From the NCBI GenBank assembly GCA_963575745.1, contig CAUYUJ010009846.1, positions 260,001 through 324,000 on the forward strand: DNA of 64,000 bases. The letters run 5' to 3'. This document shows positions 1 to 9,837 of the stretch, one piece after another (position 1 is the first letter of the stretch; every line of letters begins with the position of its first letter). The stretch is from Prorocentrum cordatum (Eukaryota > Sar > Dinophyceae > Prorocentrales > Prorocentraceae). Both the position numbers and the translations under genes were made by a program. A model generated the notes under the pieces. It did not search any database, was not told the DNA's origin, and saw nothing but the letters and a program-made list of their open reading frames with translations.

Positions 1-121
1 GGGGGGGAGGAGGAGGAGGAGGAGGAGGAGGAGGAGGAGGAGGAGGAGGAGGAGGAGGAGGTTGAGGAGGAGGAGAAGGAGGAGCAGGAGGAGGAGGAGG
101 AGGAAGAGGAGGAGGGGGAGT
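1..121 (+). repeat. (GGA)n tract
   Basis: Almost pure GGA triplets with a few A or C interruptions, running off the left window edge. It is open in every frame (poly-Glu, poly-Gly or poly-Arg), so frames crossing it are not evidence for a gene. Nothing else is seen between it and the tandem array at 351. Confidence 0.95.
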
Positions 122-350
122 GAGACGAGCTAGGTGCGCTCGCGTCATGTCTGACATCCTACCCCTCCCTCCCATCCCTTGCCATGGCGCAGATCCCCTC
201 TCTACTCGCACAGTCGGATGTCAAGCAGGGCGATGATCCCGAAAGGGTACGCGATGCATTGTAGAGCACGGCATGGCATGGCGTAGAAGAGCACCGCGAA
301 GCGTAGTATCAACTTAGCATTGCATTGTATGCCGTGGCATGGCACGGGAA

Positions 351-545
351 ATGACGCCAGCGCTGCAGCGGGAGCACGAGTCGAAACGAGCGGAAGCGCG
401 GAAGTGAGGCCAGCGCTGCAGCGGGAGCACGATTCGGAACAAGCGGAAGCACGGAAATGAGGCCAACGCTGCAGCGAGAGCACGATTCGAAACGAGCGGG
501 GCCCGAAAATGAGGCCGGCGCCTCAGCGAGAGCAGCATTTTGGAG
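351..545. repeat. 53-bp tandem repeat, about 4 copies
   Basis: The motif CCAGCGCTGCAGCGGGAGCA recurs at about 361, 414, 467 and 519, a period of 52-53 bp. A further pair of copies lies at about 951-1040. Overlapping open frames exist on both strands; none resembles a known protein. Confidence 0.85.
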
Positions 546-559
546 AAAATTGCAGGCGT

Positions 560-950
560 AACTCCGGGAAAAGCAGAAATTCTGCATTTTCTAAAGAAAA
601 ATGTGTTTTGGAATGGCCTTTTTTCGGCGCCGCCTCGGAACTCGATTTTCCGGCGCCGGCCGGAACCAGCTCCGGACCCGTCCCAGGCGCCGGCCCGGGC
701 GCCGGCTTGGGCGTCCAGCCCGGGCGCTGGCTCGGGCGCCAGCCTGGGCGTCGGAATCGGCCCGGGAGGCCTCCCGGGCGCCGGAAGCAGAAATTCAGCA
801 TTTTCAATCGAAAAATGTGTATTAGAATTGTTTTTTTTCGGCGCCGCCTCGGAACTCGATTTTCCGGCGCCGGCCGGAACCGGCTCCGGACCCGGCCCGA
901 GCGCCGGCCAGGGCGCCGGCTCGGGCGTGCAGCCCGGGCGCCGGCGGAAA
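560..950. repeat. About 215-bp direct duplication rich in GGCGCC
   Basis: Two tandem modules start near 576 and 791. Each has GCAGAAATTC, an A/T-rich stretch, then CGGCGCCGCCTCGGAACTCG and runs of GGCGCCGG-type motifs. With the flanking 53-bp units this forms a compound array to about 1050. The following 1051-1366 is purine-rich (GGGAGG) with no gene seen. Confidence 0.8.
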
Positions 951-1366
951 TGATGCCAGCGCTGCAGCGGGAGCACGATTCGGAACGAGCGGGGCCCGAA
1001 AATGAGGCCGGCGCCTCAGCGAGAGCAGCATTTTGGAAACAAATGCAGGCGAAAACCCAACTCTGGGGAAACCTGTGTGTAAAAAACAGTACGCGGGGGG
1101 GGGCGAATATTCCCAAGACGTCATCAGGGGAAGAGGGAGAGTAGTATTCAGATTGAGTAATTGTGGAGGAGGGAGAGGGGGAAGAGTGGGAGGATGCAGG
1201 GAGCAGGCTAAGGACAGGATGCGGGGAGGGAGGGCGGAGGAAGGATGGAGGGTGCTCGAGGGAGGCCCGAGGAGGGTATGACCTTGCCCTTCCCCTTCCC
1301 TGGTCAGCCATTGGTTTCGCCAGGCGCTCGGCGTCGGGAGAACATTGCGACCGGCGGGCCCGCGCC

Positions 1367-1500
1367 TCAAGTCGGGCACGTCCCTCTACAGGATGAATCT
1401 TCAAGAGTAGTAGAAACAGAGTCTGGTAGTTCGCAGTTGTTGTTGGTAGTTCGGCTATTTTTTATTCAAGGGAGGACAAGCCACCCGAACTGGACAAGCG
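1367..1500 (+). mobile_element. Family A element, left end only
   Basis: Begins TCAAGTCGGGCACGTCCCTC, the left terminal inverted repeat of family A (see 58323-58482). No matching right end is seen, so this is truncated or diverged. Confidence 0.5.
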
Positions 1501-1780
1501 GCGTTTACCAAACGGCCCCGGGCGTTCATTAAACAGCCTTGCCCTGTTCGCTTCCTTCTCTGGACGCTTTTGCGAAAGGCCTCGCGCGTCGGGGTGCTTA
1601 GTATCGGGGTGTTTTTTTTCTGCCCTCTACTTATTTGCCTTCCCAAAGTCCGCCTGTGGCAGGACTTGCCCGCCCTAGCCCGTGCCCTCTTCCGCCGCCC
1701 CGGCCGCTGCCCGCGTGGCGCACGTGCGCCGGGGGCGTCGCTTGTGTGGGGCGGGCGGCCTGTGTTGCGTCGGGCTTGCC

Positions 1781-1937
1781 TGAAGTCGGGCCTGTCCCCC
1801 TACAGGAGGGAAATGCCCACCAAATAGTAAAGAATAATATGGGGCCGATTGTTTGTTGTAGTTTTGATTTTTTGTTTAAAGCACGTTTTTTCATGACTCG
1901 CCCAAATTCTGCATGTAGGAGGACATGTCCGGCTTAA
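1781..1937 (+). mobile_element. Family A inverted-repeat element (MITE-like)
   Basis: The left end TGAAGTCGGGCCTGTCCCCC and a right end whose complement starts TTAAGCCGGACATGTCCTCC are imperfect inverted repeats. Between them lies about 100 bp of AT-rich DNA in a GC-rich setting. No coding capacity. The last four bases TTAA are shared with the next family A left end at 1934, so two copies abut. Confidence 0.75.
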
Positions 1938-2100
1938 GGCTTGTCCCTCTACAGGCGGAGTGTTCAAGCATAGTCAAGAGGTTGCCACAAGAGTAGCCGA
2001 CAGAGTAGTCAAAAAGTGGTCGGATTCGGGGGAATGTCAATCGGAGGAGAAGAAGAAGAAGAAGAATAATAAGAAAACACGCCACAAGAAGTCCGCGCGG
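1934..2100 (+). mobile_element. Family A element, left part
   Basis: Starts TTAAGGCTTGTCCCTCTACA immediately at the end of the preceding copy and carries the family's internal segment (GTCAAAAAGTGGTC). The right terminal repeat is not found. Confidence 0.55.
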
Positions 2101-2144
2101 AGCGCCACAAGTCCATGTTTACGCTGTTTTTGTTTTGTTCTATG

Positions 2145-2200
2145 TGAAGTCGGGCCTGTCCCTCTACAGGCGTAACATTCAAGACAAAGTAGGCAGGGCA
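2145..2200 (+). mobile_element. Family A element, left end
   Basis: TGAAGTCGGGCCTGTCCCTC followed by TACAGGCG matches the family A left terminal repeat. The rest of the element is missing or too diverged to recognise. Confidence 0.5.
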
Positions 2201-3369
2201 CGGATCTTTGACGATGTTTAGATTAGGTTTGGTGGGGTGCTTTGCAAAGGGAGTCTCAAGCATATGCGTAATAGTTCGTGCAGCCGCTCGTGCGGGATGT
2301 ACGCACGTTGTCCAATATCAGCACGTGGTTGCCACGCGCCACGCGCCACTTGATGATCTGTTGATTTTTTCGCGACCCCGTAGCGACAGAGCCTTCGCCC
2401 GCAACCAGCACTTAACCGGGTTGTACCTTTTAGGTGTGTGCGTGTGTGGATCGCCGAGCCGTTCCACCAAGGGCCTCGTCTTCGAGAAGTTGACCTCTCG
2501 GCCCTCGGAGCCAGCCATGTGAAGGCAATTGTGGGCAGGTTCACTGTCGGTATGTGGCGATGCCGTGTGGACTGTGCCCTGCCTGCAGCCAGCTCCCCCT
2601 CTATCAGCACGCTGTTCATCCTCCCAGCGAATATGCACGCACGAGCCTTTCTCGAGTGCGGGGCGGCAGAATTCGGCCTGATGTGCCCAAATGGGGGCAG
2701 GAAGGGGGGCTTCGCGCCCTCCTGCTGATGAAAAAATGTTCATCCACGTGCTCCCCGGTTGTGCGCACAGGCTCCATACCATCAACAGCATCATAAGCAG
2801 CATCACCATCATCTTGATCCCATTACACCTTCATCCTCTTCATCTTCATTACGTATTGTTCCTCCGCCGAACCTCCTACTTGGTACCTCGTTATCTCCCC
2901 CATTGTATTGCAACGTAGCCAGATCTCCTTTTGTTTGACTTGTTCGTCCTCGCCACTCTTGCCCATATCACCCTTCCTCTTCCCGGTGTCATCCTCTGAT
3001 TAGCTATCTTGACGTTTCTCATCCCCATCTCGCGCAATACTCAACCGATTCTCCCCATCATCATGTTCCCATGCCTTTCTCCCTCCCTCCCCAGGTTCCT
3101 CCACCTCCATGCCATCCGCCTCCTCATCTCGTCATCCTCGTTTTGCATTGCCCCTCTCCTTGTAATCCTCGTCGTTGCCTTCTTCCTCGTCCCCCCGTCG
3201 CCCCCACCTCCCCTCTCCCGTGTTCTCCTCCCCTCTCTTGCGTTATCCAATGGCGGTTCCCATCGTCGTGTTAATTATCATGTCCAGTCTGTGGATGCCC
3301 ATTTTCGATCATTATGATTATCTGCCTTCGTTTCTCCCTCCCCCTTTCTGTTGCTCCTACTCCCCCTCC
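2201..3369. other. No recognisable gene
   Basis: A mixed-composition stretch that becomes C/T-rich after about 2780. Open frames of 70-165 codons overlap on both strands without family resemblance or consistent coding signal. Confidence 0.5.
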
Positions 3370-3480
3370 TACTGCTCCTCATCCCCCTCCTCCTCCTCCT
3401 TTTCCTCCTCCTCCTCCTCCTCCTCCTCCTTCCCCCTCCTCCTCCTCCTTCTCCTCCTCCTGCTCCTCCTCCTCCTCCTC
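3370..3480. repeat. (TCC)n tract
   Basis: Mostly TCC with a few CTG interruptions. It directly abuts the coding-like block at 3481-3767, as intron tracts do elsewhere in this window. Confidence 0.9.
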
Positions 3481-3767
3481 AGCATGCGCTTGCGACGCCT
3501 CTTCGTGGGCGCTTGTGGAGTAGTAGTGCTCGTAGTGGTACCCTGCGCCGCCGAAGACGTCGCCGCGTCCGTCGCCATGGCCCTGCGGGGAGGCGAAACC
3601 GCCCGCACCGCAGCCACACGCGCGCATAGTCCAACGCCCGACGAAGGGCATGCCCACGGATCAGGAGCAGGACAGGGCTTTGGCGATGGGCTGGTAGCCC
3701 CCTCAGCCGCCTGCTCCGCGCACGCCGCTGGCACCCCCGACTCCGCCAGCAGGAACGAGGATCCCAC
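3481..3767 (-). CDS. Possible exon, minus strand, unknown protein
   Basis: A GC-rich block lies directly upstream (minus strand) of a GGA tract. On this strand CCCCGCAG|GGCC could be an AG|G acceptor (near 3587) and GCTGAG|GAGG a GA-type donor (near 3480). Two frames look protein-like: a Tyr/His-rich one containing GYHYEHYYSTSAHEEASQAH, and an Ala/Ser/Thr-rich one running on from 3767. The frame is undecided and no family is recognised. Unusual composition at a GGA-tract edge is the main support. Confidence 0.3.
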
Positions 3768-3861
3768 GGACGCCAGCCCTGAGTGGCGGTATCACGCTTG
3801 ACGGCATTGGCATGTCAGCCGGCAGCGGCGGCGCCTTGGAGTCGCATCTCGGTGCAGGCAC

Positions 3862-3922
3862 ATCAGCCCACAGTGGCGGTGTCCAGAAGACATCTGCCCA
3901 TAGTGGCGGTGTCCACCTCGAG
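3862..3922. repeat. 30-bp direct repeat
   Basis: Two adjacent units sharing AGTGGCGGTGTCCA, with a partial third AGTGGCGGT near 3782. Confidence 0.6.
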
Positions 3923-4103
3923 TGGGATGGTCGTTCCTCGTTTTCTTTTTTACCCTCGCTGACGGCTGGCATTACGGACCATGCCTCGAAGAAACAAATA
4001 ATCGGCGCAAGAACAATAAGAAGAAGGTGCGTTCGCATGTGTTCGACCCCGTCTCAGAGCAGCAGCAGGTTTCTGACGCTCCTCATTGCACGAATCCTTA
4101 ACT

Positions 4104-4278
4104 TTTGAAGGCCTCCCATGAGGATTTTGCCACGGACACTCAGTCTGGAATCTTTTCACAAGATGCGAGAGTGTTAGAGGACACGGACGTTGCATTGCTA
4201 GGCCGCTTCGCTGATGGCGAAGCTGTGTTCTCGGAGTTGCAGCTGCAGCCGTCGCTGAGGGCACCAGCTTGGAGGTAG
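4104..4278 (+). pseudogene. Coding-like fragment, unknown
   Basis: One plus-strand frame reads a balanced acidic sequence containing ASHEDFATDTQSGIFSQDAR and then LLGRFADGEAVFSELQLQPS. A similarly plausible reading upstream (HVFDPVSEQQQ) is separated from it by an in-frame stop near 4099. It may be a diverged exon or a decayed gene. No family recognised. Confidence 0.3.
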
Positions 4279-4575
4279 CCTCTCGGCTGATGGCAGCCGG
4301 TGCGAATTCGAATGCTGCGTTCCTGCAAATTGTGTAGGGCCTGGCGATGCAGCAGACATGATGTCTACTCTGGGGTTTTGTCTCAGTAATGGCCAGACTT
4401 CTTGGTTCCTTGGACTTGTTCATCTATTCACATGTTCCTGCGTGCTGATCTCTCCGGAAGCTTGTCGCAGCAGCAGCCTTCAGCAAAACAAGTTCTTCCT
4501 CCTCCTCATCTTCCGCTTCGTCCTCGTCCTCCTCGTTCTCCTCCTCTTATTGCTCCTCCTCCTCTTCTTCCTTAT

Positions 4576-4578
<3 letters not shown>

Positions 4579-4641
<63 letters not shown>
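4579..4641. repeat. (CAT)n microsatellite
   Basis: Uninterrupted CAT triplets, about 21 copies. Frames crossing it give poly-His, poly-Ile, poly-Met or poly-Asp. Confidence 0.97.
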
Positions 4642-4643
<2 letters not shown>

Positions 4644-6008
4644 CCGAGGCTTTTGCAGACGCATCCTGTGGGTTGCTGTTTGGTCGTGGCGAACAGCTCC
4701 GACGTGCGGGCTGGGCCATTGCGCAGGTTGCTGGTGACCAAGCGTTGTTGGAGTCTCTTTGCGGGGCGCTCTCATGGATCCATCTGGGGGTCCGGTTTCG
4801 CCGAGGCACTTTCTCTGGACACGTGTTGGTGTCATGTTTCTTCCGGCCTTCCTCTCTTTCTTAAGGGACTGTGGCGGGGTCGCACCAACTTCTGCTGAGA
4901 GCTGAGTTAACACCACGGAATTCCAGCACGAAGCGGCCGACGCGTGGTCTCAGACGTGGGGGCGAATGGGCTGCTTGGGGGGGCAGTGTGGAAGGCCGTG
5001 CTCGCCGCCACGAGGGTGGCCTGGTCGAGCGTGGCGCTCAGTCCTTGGAGATGGGCGCACCACTGGTGCTGGCCGGGGGGCCCGCGCGGGCGCCCAGCCT
5101 TAATCCCGCGCAGCGGCGACAGGGGACCGCGCCGCGGCATCCTCAGGGTGCGCTGCCTTCGTCGCCAGGTGCTTGGCGAGTGTGGGCGCCCTTCCCCTCC
5201 ACCCTTCGCGCGGCCGCCCCCGTCTTCGCTTGCACGCTGGACAATTTGCCTATCGGTTGCCCCGCCTAGCCGGATGCTGGTGCAGATCGCCTCCGCCTCG
5301 CCGCCGACGAAAAAGAGTTTGGCGAGTTTGCTCCGGGCGGCTGCCCCACACTTGCCTCCGCTACCGCTGGCGCCGGGCTTCTCCGAAGCGCGGAAGGCTC
5401 CCCCGTGCAGGGGGCCGAATGCGAGCCACACCGGCCCGCGCGACCACGTCCCGACTCCTGGAGGGTTCCGGTGTGTCAGCTGCATTCGGCGTTCGGGCCG
5501 CTCGGTGTCCATACATGTTTTCGCGTGCCCAGGGTCTTCCTGGTGCTGGCCACAAGCTCTGGAGCGGGGGCTCTTGGATTCGAGGACGATAATGGAGTTT
5601 TTGCCGCAGCCTAGCGTTTGCGGAGTTCACCCTGCTTGATCGGCTCCAGGCGGGCACGGGCCCTGGGCTTGGGTTGCCACTGCAGTCTCCTGGGCAGGGT
5701 CTGCTGAGGCCTAGGCCTTTCGCTGAGTGCATGCTCGATGCTATGCTTGGCTCGCTTCTTGTGGACGCGCACCTCGTGGAGGTTCATGGCCCCTGGGCCT
5801 GCATGGTTTGAGCTGGACTCTGCTTGGCGAATGTGCCAGAGCGTCTCTCTCTCGTCCTCTCTGTCTCTCTCTCTCTTTTCTCTCTGTCGGGCGCCGGCCC
5901 GAGTCCGCAGGCGCCGCCGTCACCACACGCTTTTGGCCCAACCTGGGTAGCTGCCACCTCCTCAACCGTACTGCCCGTTCCGATTTCTCCACTCCCCGCA
6001 ACCCCTTC
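4642..6008. other. GC-rich region with overlapping open frames, unassigned
   Basis: Between about 4900 and 5740 both strands have overlapping open frames of 120-230 codons, Arg/Pro/Ala-rich and without known motifs. The GC bias alone could explain them. A short CT run lies at about 5845-5885. No gene can be called. Confidence 0.4.
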
Positions 6009-6068
6009 TCCTCTTCCTCCTCCTCCTCCTCCTCTTCCTGCTCCTCGTCCTCCTCCTCCTCCTCCTCA
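6009..6068. repeat. (TCC)n tract
   Basis: TCC triplets with two interruptions, shortly upstream of the candidate exon at 6129. Confidence 0.9.
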
Positions 6069-6128
6069 CTCCGCCTCCGCCTCCTCCCGCGAGCCATAGC
6101 GCCCCCAGCCAATTGTACCTTTCGCCAG

Positions 6129-6239
6129 GACCACGGAGTCGACCCGCGTCGGTGCCCTGGCGCTGCCCGGCCCTCGGTTCCCGTGCGGCGTGGTCGGTTG
6201 CAACGGCCGATGCGCCCCGCAGATGGCGAGCAAAGGGAG
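6129..6239 (+). CDS. Possible internal exon, unknown protein
   Basis: TTCGCCAG|GACC gives an AG|G acceptor and GGGAG|GTGAGGGT a canonical-looking donor. The span is 111 bp. The most protein-like frame contains FPCGVVGCNGRCAPQ, a small Cys-rich stretch. A TCC tract lies just upstream and mixed TCC just downstream, as in the better-supported introns at 31 and 34 kb. Function unknown. Confidence 0.35.
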
Positions 6240-6640
6240 GTGAGGGTCGCCGCCGTCCTCGTCGTCGTCGACGTCGTGGTAGCCCCCCTCCTACTTATGT
6301 CCCATTCCTCACCTTTTCCTCCTGTCTCCCCGCTCCCTCCTCCTACCTCGTCCTCCTGTCGCCTCCTCAGGCATATCACGTTCTAGTGTGCACACGGAGT
6401 GGTCGTGGCACCGCCCCCAGCTTGGCAGATTCAGCGAGCAGAACATTGTTCGGTTACGTCCGGGTGACGCAGGGACGAGATGGGACGAGCCCCCCCCTTT
6501 TGTCCCCCTTTTCCCTCCTTCTCTCCATTCTTTGTGAGAAGGTGGTGGGGGGGAGGATGAGGAGGAGGAGGGGGAGGAGGAGGAGGAGGAGGAGGAGGAG
6601 GAGGAGGAGGAGGAGGAGGACGAGCAGGAGGAGCAGGAGG

Positions 6641-7333
6641 ACCAGTGTAAACCCAAGAGTCATCAACGATGTTGGAATCAACCCTCACTCCAAGCTCCCG
6701 CTTCATAGGCCCCTACTTAGGTTCATTTCCACTGAGGGAACTGCCTCGTTGGAAGACAACCGTTTGAAGACCCGACGCATGCTAAAACATCGTTCTCGGG
6801 ATTCCAACGCCACTGATCAACCTGACTGTTGCGTCTTGACGATCCTGACTCGTGCCAGAACGCCATTCCTGGGACTTCAACACGGCGAATCAACGTTATT
6901 GTTGCGCCCTCATAATCATGAATCTTTCCAGAACGCTATTGCTGGTACGCTGATCATGAGAAACCGTGGAACCCTTGCAAAGTTTTAAAACGGATGTGCG
7001 CGGCGCTTAAGCGAGAGCCACATGTCGAAAAGGAACCGCCCTCAATTCGTGAAACGCTTGCGAAATTTACAAGGCGAATGTGCGCGGCGCTGAGGCCAGA
7101 ACCACATGTTGAACACGAATCCCTGAAGCTCTGGCAAGTAAAATCAAAAACGAATGCGCGCGGCGCTAAGGCGAGAGCCACATTTCGAAAACTACCCGCC
7201 CTCCATCAGTGAAGCTTGTCAAGGTTGAAGCTTCAGAGTCATAAATGGTGAGGGTGTCTTAGACGATACGCCTGGACCGTCCTAAAAGCTGGGTGCGACA
7301 GGGAGAAATTATCTGTCAAGAAAAAGGAATGGA
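6641..7333 (+). mobile_element. Family R repeat, copy 1
   Basis: Starts AGTGTAAACCCAAGAGTCAT directly after a (GGA)n tract (6552-6640) and ends after GTGCGACAGGGAGAAATT in another GGA-rich tract (7334-7470). Inside are GTTCTCGGGATTCCAACGCC and CTGACTGTTGCGTCTTGACG, then about 2.5 units of an 83-bp tandem repeat (GTGCGCGGCGCT...GAGAGCCACAT) at about 6986-7200. No conserved protein. Other copies: 8896, 43561 (inverted), 45046 and 53621. Confidence 0.8.
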
Positions 7334-7470
7334 GGAGAAGGAGAAGGAGAAGGAGGAGGCACAGGAGGAGGAGGAGGAGAGGGATGAGGGGGAGGATGAT
7401 GATAATGATGATGAGGAGGAGGAGGAGGAGGAAGAGAAGGAGGAGGAGGAGGAGGAGGAGGAGAGCTGAG
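7334..7470 (+). repeat. (GGA)n-rich tract
   Basis: GGA with GAT and AGA interruptions, forming the downstream border of family R copy 1. Confidence 0.9.
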
Positions 7471-7523
7471 GATTAGCATTGGTTATCATCGGCTACACTA
7501 CAAGATCAAGCGTGCTCGTGGCC

Positions 7524-7739
7524 TCAGTTGACGATTCGCACGTCGTGCTTCCGCAACGCACTAAGCATTGCCGGCTTAGCCAGCACCGCCTGAAACAATG
7601 GATTACAATCGGTGCTGACCAAAGTTCGCCAAAACTTGCTTTGCGATGGAATGCGCGTTCCTTTCCAGGCTGTGATGGTATAGCCAAGCGTACTCTGGAA
7701 AGTTATACCCTGTACGGGCCCATCAGCTTCAATGGACAC
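7524..7739 (-). pseudogene. Coding-like fragment on the minus strand, unknown
   Basis: The minus-strand frame reads a well-balanced sequence containing SIEADGPVQGITFQSTLGYT and LFQAVLAKPAMLSALRKHDV. Base composition is near 50 percent GC, unlike the GC-rich surroundings, so this frame is not forced open by composition. No family recognised; it could be an exon or a relic of a mobile element. Confidence 0.3.
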
Positions 7740-7805
7740 GTGTCGTATTGCTGCACATCGATCTCAACCCAAGCCAGCGCTGGGATTGACAAGGATACGT
7801 GACAC

Positions 7806-8676
7806 GTGCGCTCATCGCGTACACAAACGCATGGGCCCTCGGGCGGGTGGGTCAGTGCACAACCAGGCGTCTCCCATATCCCGGAGAGTTGGCGCCTGTT
7901 TCAGCAACTCATACCCTTGTGCTGCACGGGGTTCGCCTCCGCGAACATCACAAGGAACGGCGGCCGTGCGCCCCACAGCAGTATCAACATCTCTGCGTCT
8001 TCCCGCTGTGGTCCCCACAGCATCTCGCCGACTGCAGCAGCTGGCAAGCCTGAGTCGTGCCCCTGCGGGCCCCGCAGAGCCGGGGCGCGCGGAGGCGTGG
8101 CTTGGCCGCGCTTGCGGTGCTGCTTCTGCTGCTGCTTTGCCCCTTTCTCCTCCTCCCTCCCCTGCTGCTGCCTTCCTCGTCTCCTCAGCCACGGGGCGAC
8201 CTCTCGCGCAGGTAGACAGAGCTTCGTGGGCCTGTGACTCCCTCACTTTGGGGGGCACGGGCGCTGGCGTCACGTCCAACTCACCTCCGCACCCGCCGCC
8301 TGCGAGTCTCGGTCATCTGCTCGGCTCTCTTTGGCCTGAGCTGCCCTGGTGCGCCCGCTCTGCTGCGCAACACGTGCCGTGCTCCACACGTCCGCGCCGA
8401 TACGTTGCGTGCTGGCTCCACGCCTGGACCCACGCTCCGCCGAACGTGTCGCGCCAGACCGGCGAGTTCGGTCTACGTGCTGATCCCCGTATCAATGCGC
8501 AACGAACGTGCTGCGTGCTGCGTGTCGGGGCAGCTCGGCTCGTGGCGTGCGCCGCCAGCGCTGGAGCGGCTCCCTGGCTCGCGGCGGCGGTGCCCTTCTC
8601 AAGTCGGCCGCCGCAGCGCCCGCTGCGCCGTCCCCCGTCCAGGCGCGCGTGGGCGGAGAATGGCTGGAGGAGCTGA
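7806..8676 (+). other. GC-rich region with a 314-codon open frame, unassigned
   Basis: The plus frame beginning at 7732 stays open to 8676, but overlapping long frames exist on the other strand and in other plus frames. The product is Ala/Arg/Ser-rich with no known motif. A C/T-rich run near 8140-8190 ending CGTCTCCTCAG looks like an acceptor, so short exons may be hidden here. Confidence 0.3.
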
Positions 8677-8682
8677 GAAAGG

Positions 8683-8808
8683 CTTGGCATCGCTCGGACG
8701 TGTGCATGTTTTCCTCGGCGAGGACCATCGAGGAGCAACCCATGTGGCGAACAACCACGCACGAAACCGAACAAAAACACAGGGAATGGACGTCCGAGCG
8801 ATGGCCAG
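8683..8808 (+). mobile_element. Family D inverted-repeat element, 126 bp
   Basis: The left end CTTGGCATCGCTCGGACGTG and the complement of the right end, CTGGCCATCGCTCGGACGTC, are near-identical terminal inverted repeats. The second copy is at 59205-59331. Non-coding. Confidence 0.7.
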
Positions 8809-8895
8809 AAGGAGGGAGAGGAGGGAGAGAGGATGAGGCGGAGGAGGAGGAGGAGAAGGAGGAAACGGAGGAGAAGGAGGAGGAGGAGGAGCAGG

Positions 8896-9708
8896 ACAAG
8901 TGCAAACCCAAGACCCATCAACGATGCTGGCATACACCTTCCCTCCAAGATCCCTTTTCTCAGGCTCCTACAAGGGGCCGTCTCCACTGTGGGAATTACC
9001 CTGTTGGGGGACAGCCGTGTGACCATCGTGAAGCGTGTTTACACCTCACTCTCAGGACTTCAACGCCGCACTCTAACCTGACTGTTAGTTACGTCTTGGC
9101 GATCGCCCCTAACGTCGCCCCTGGGACCTCAACACCGCGAACCAACGTAATTGTTGAGCCCTGACAGCCCTGAACCGTTCTAAAACACCGATTCTGGCAC
9201 GTTAACCATGAGAATCAGTGGCACGCGTGCAAACGTTAAAAGTGAATGTGCGCGGCGCTAAAGCGAGAGCCACATGCTGAAAACGAACCGCCCTCAACCA
9301 GTGAAGCTGTTTCACTTGTTCGCGGCGCTCAGGCGAGAGCGACATTTTGAAAACGGCCCGCCCTCAATCCGTGAAGTTCGTGCGCAGTTCTAAGACGGGT
9401 GTGCGCGGCGCCGAGGCGAGAGCCACATGTTGGAAACCATCGAGAGCCACATGTTCAAAGCGACCCGCCCTCAATCCGGCGCTAAGGCCGAAGCCATATT
9501 TTTCAAACAAACCTCTTCAAACCGTGAAAACCTCCAATGGTTTAAAACGAATGTGCGAACCACCCGCCATCCATGTGTGAAGCTGGTGTTAACTTTTGAG
9601 CATCACGGCCATAAGTGGTGAGGAAGTCTCAGCCGAATCGCCTGGGCCGCCCTTTCGACCAGCCTCGGGGAGCGACAGGGAGAAGTTGTCTACAAGGAGC
9701 AGGCATGG
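8896..9708 (+). mobile_element. Family R repeat, copy 2
   Basis: Preceded by GGA (8829-8895) and followed by GGA (9709-9837). Same order as copy 1: AGTGCAAACCCAAGACCCAT at the left, then CTGACTGTTAGTTACGTCTT, then diverged 83-bp units (about 9236-9560), and GAGCGACAGGGAGAAGTTGT at the right. Confidence 0.8.
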
Positions 9709-9837
9709 AGGAGGAGCGTAGGAGGAGGAGGAGGAGGAGGAGGAGGAGGCGGCGGGGGATGAGGGAGGTGGGAGGAGGGTGAGAGGAGGAGGAGGAGGAG
9801 GAGGAGGAGGAGGAGGAGGAGGAGGAGGAGGAGGACC

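Noticed and set aside
4907-5639. Overlapping 200-230 codon frames on both strands
   Set aside because: GC-rich DNA with no motif, no consistent frame and no splice signals to choose a strand.
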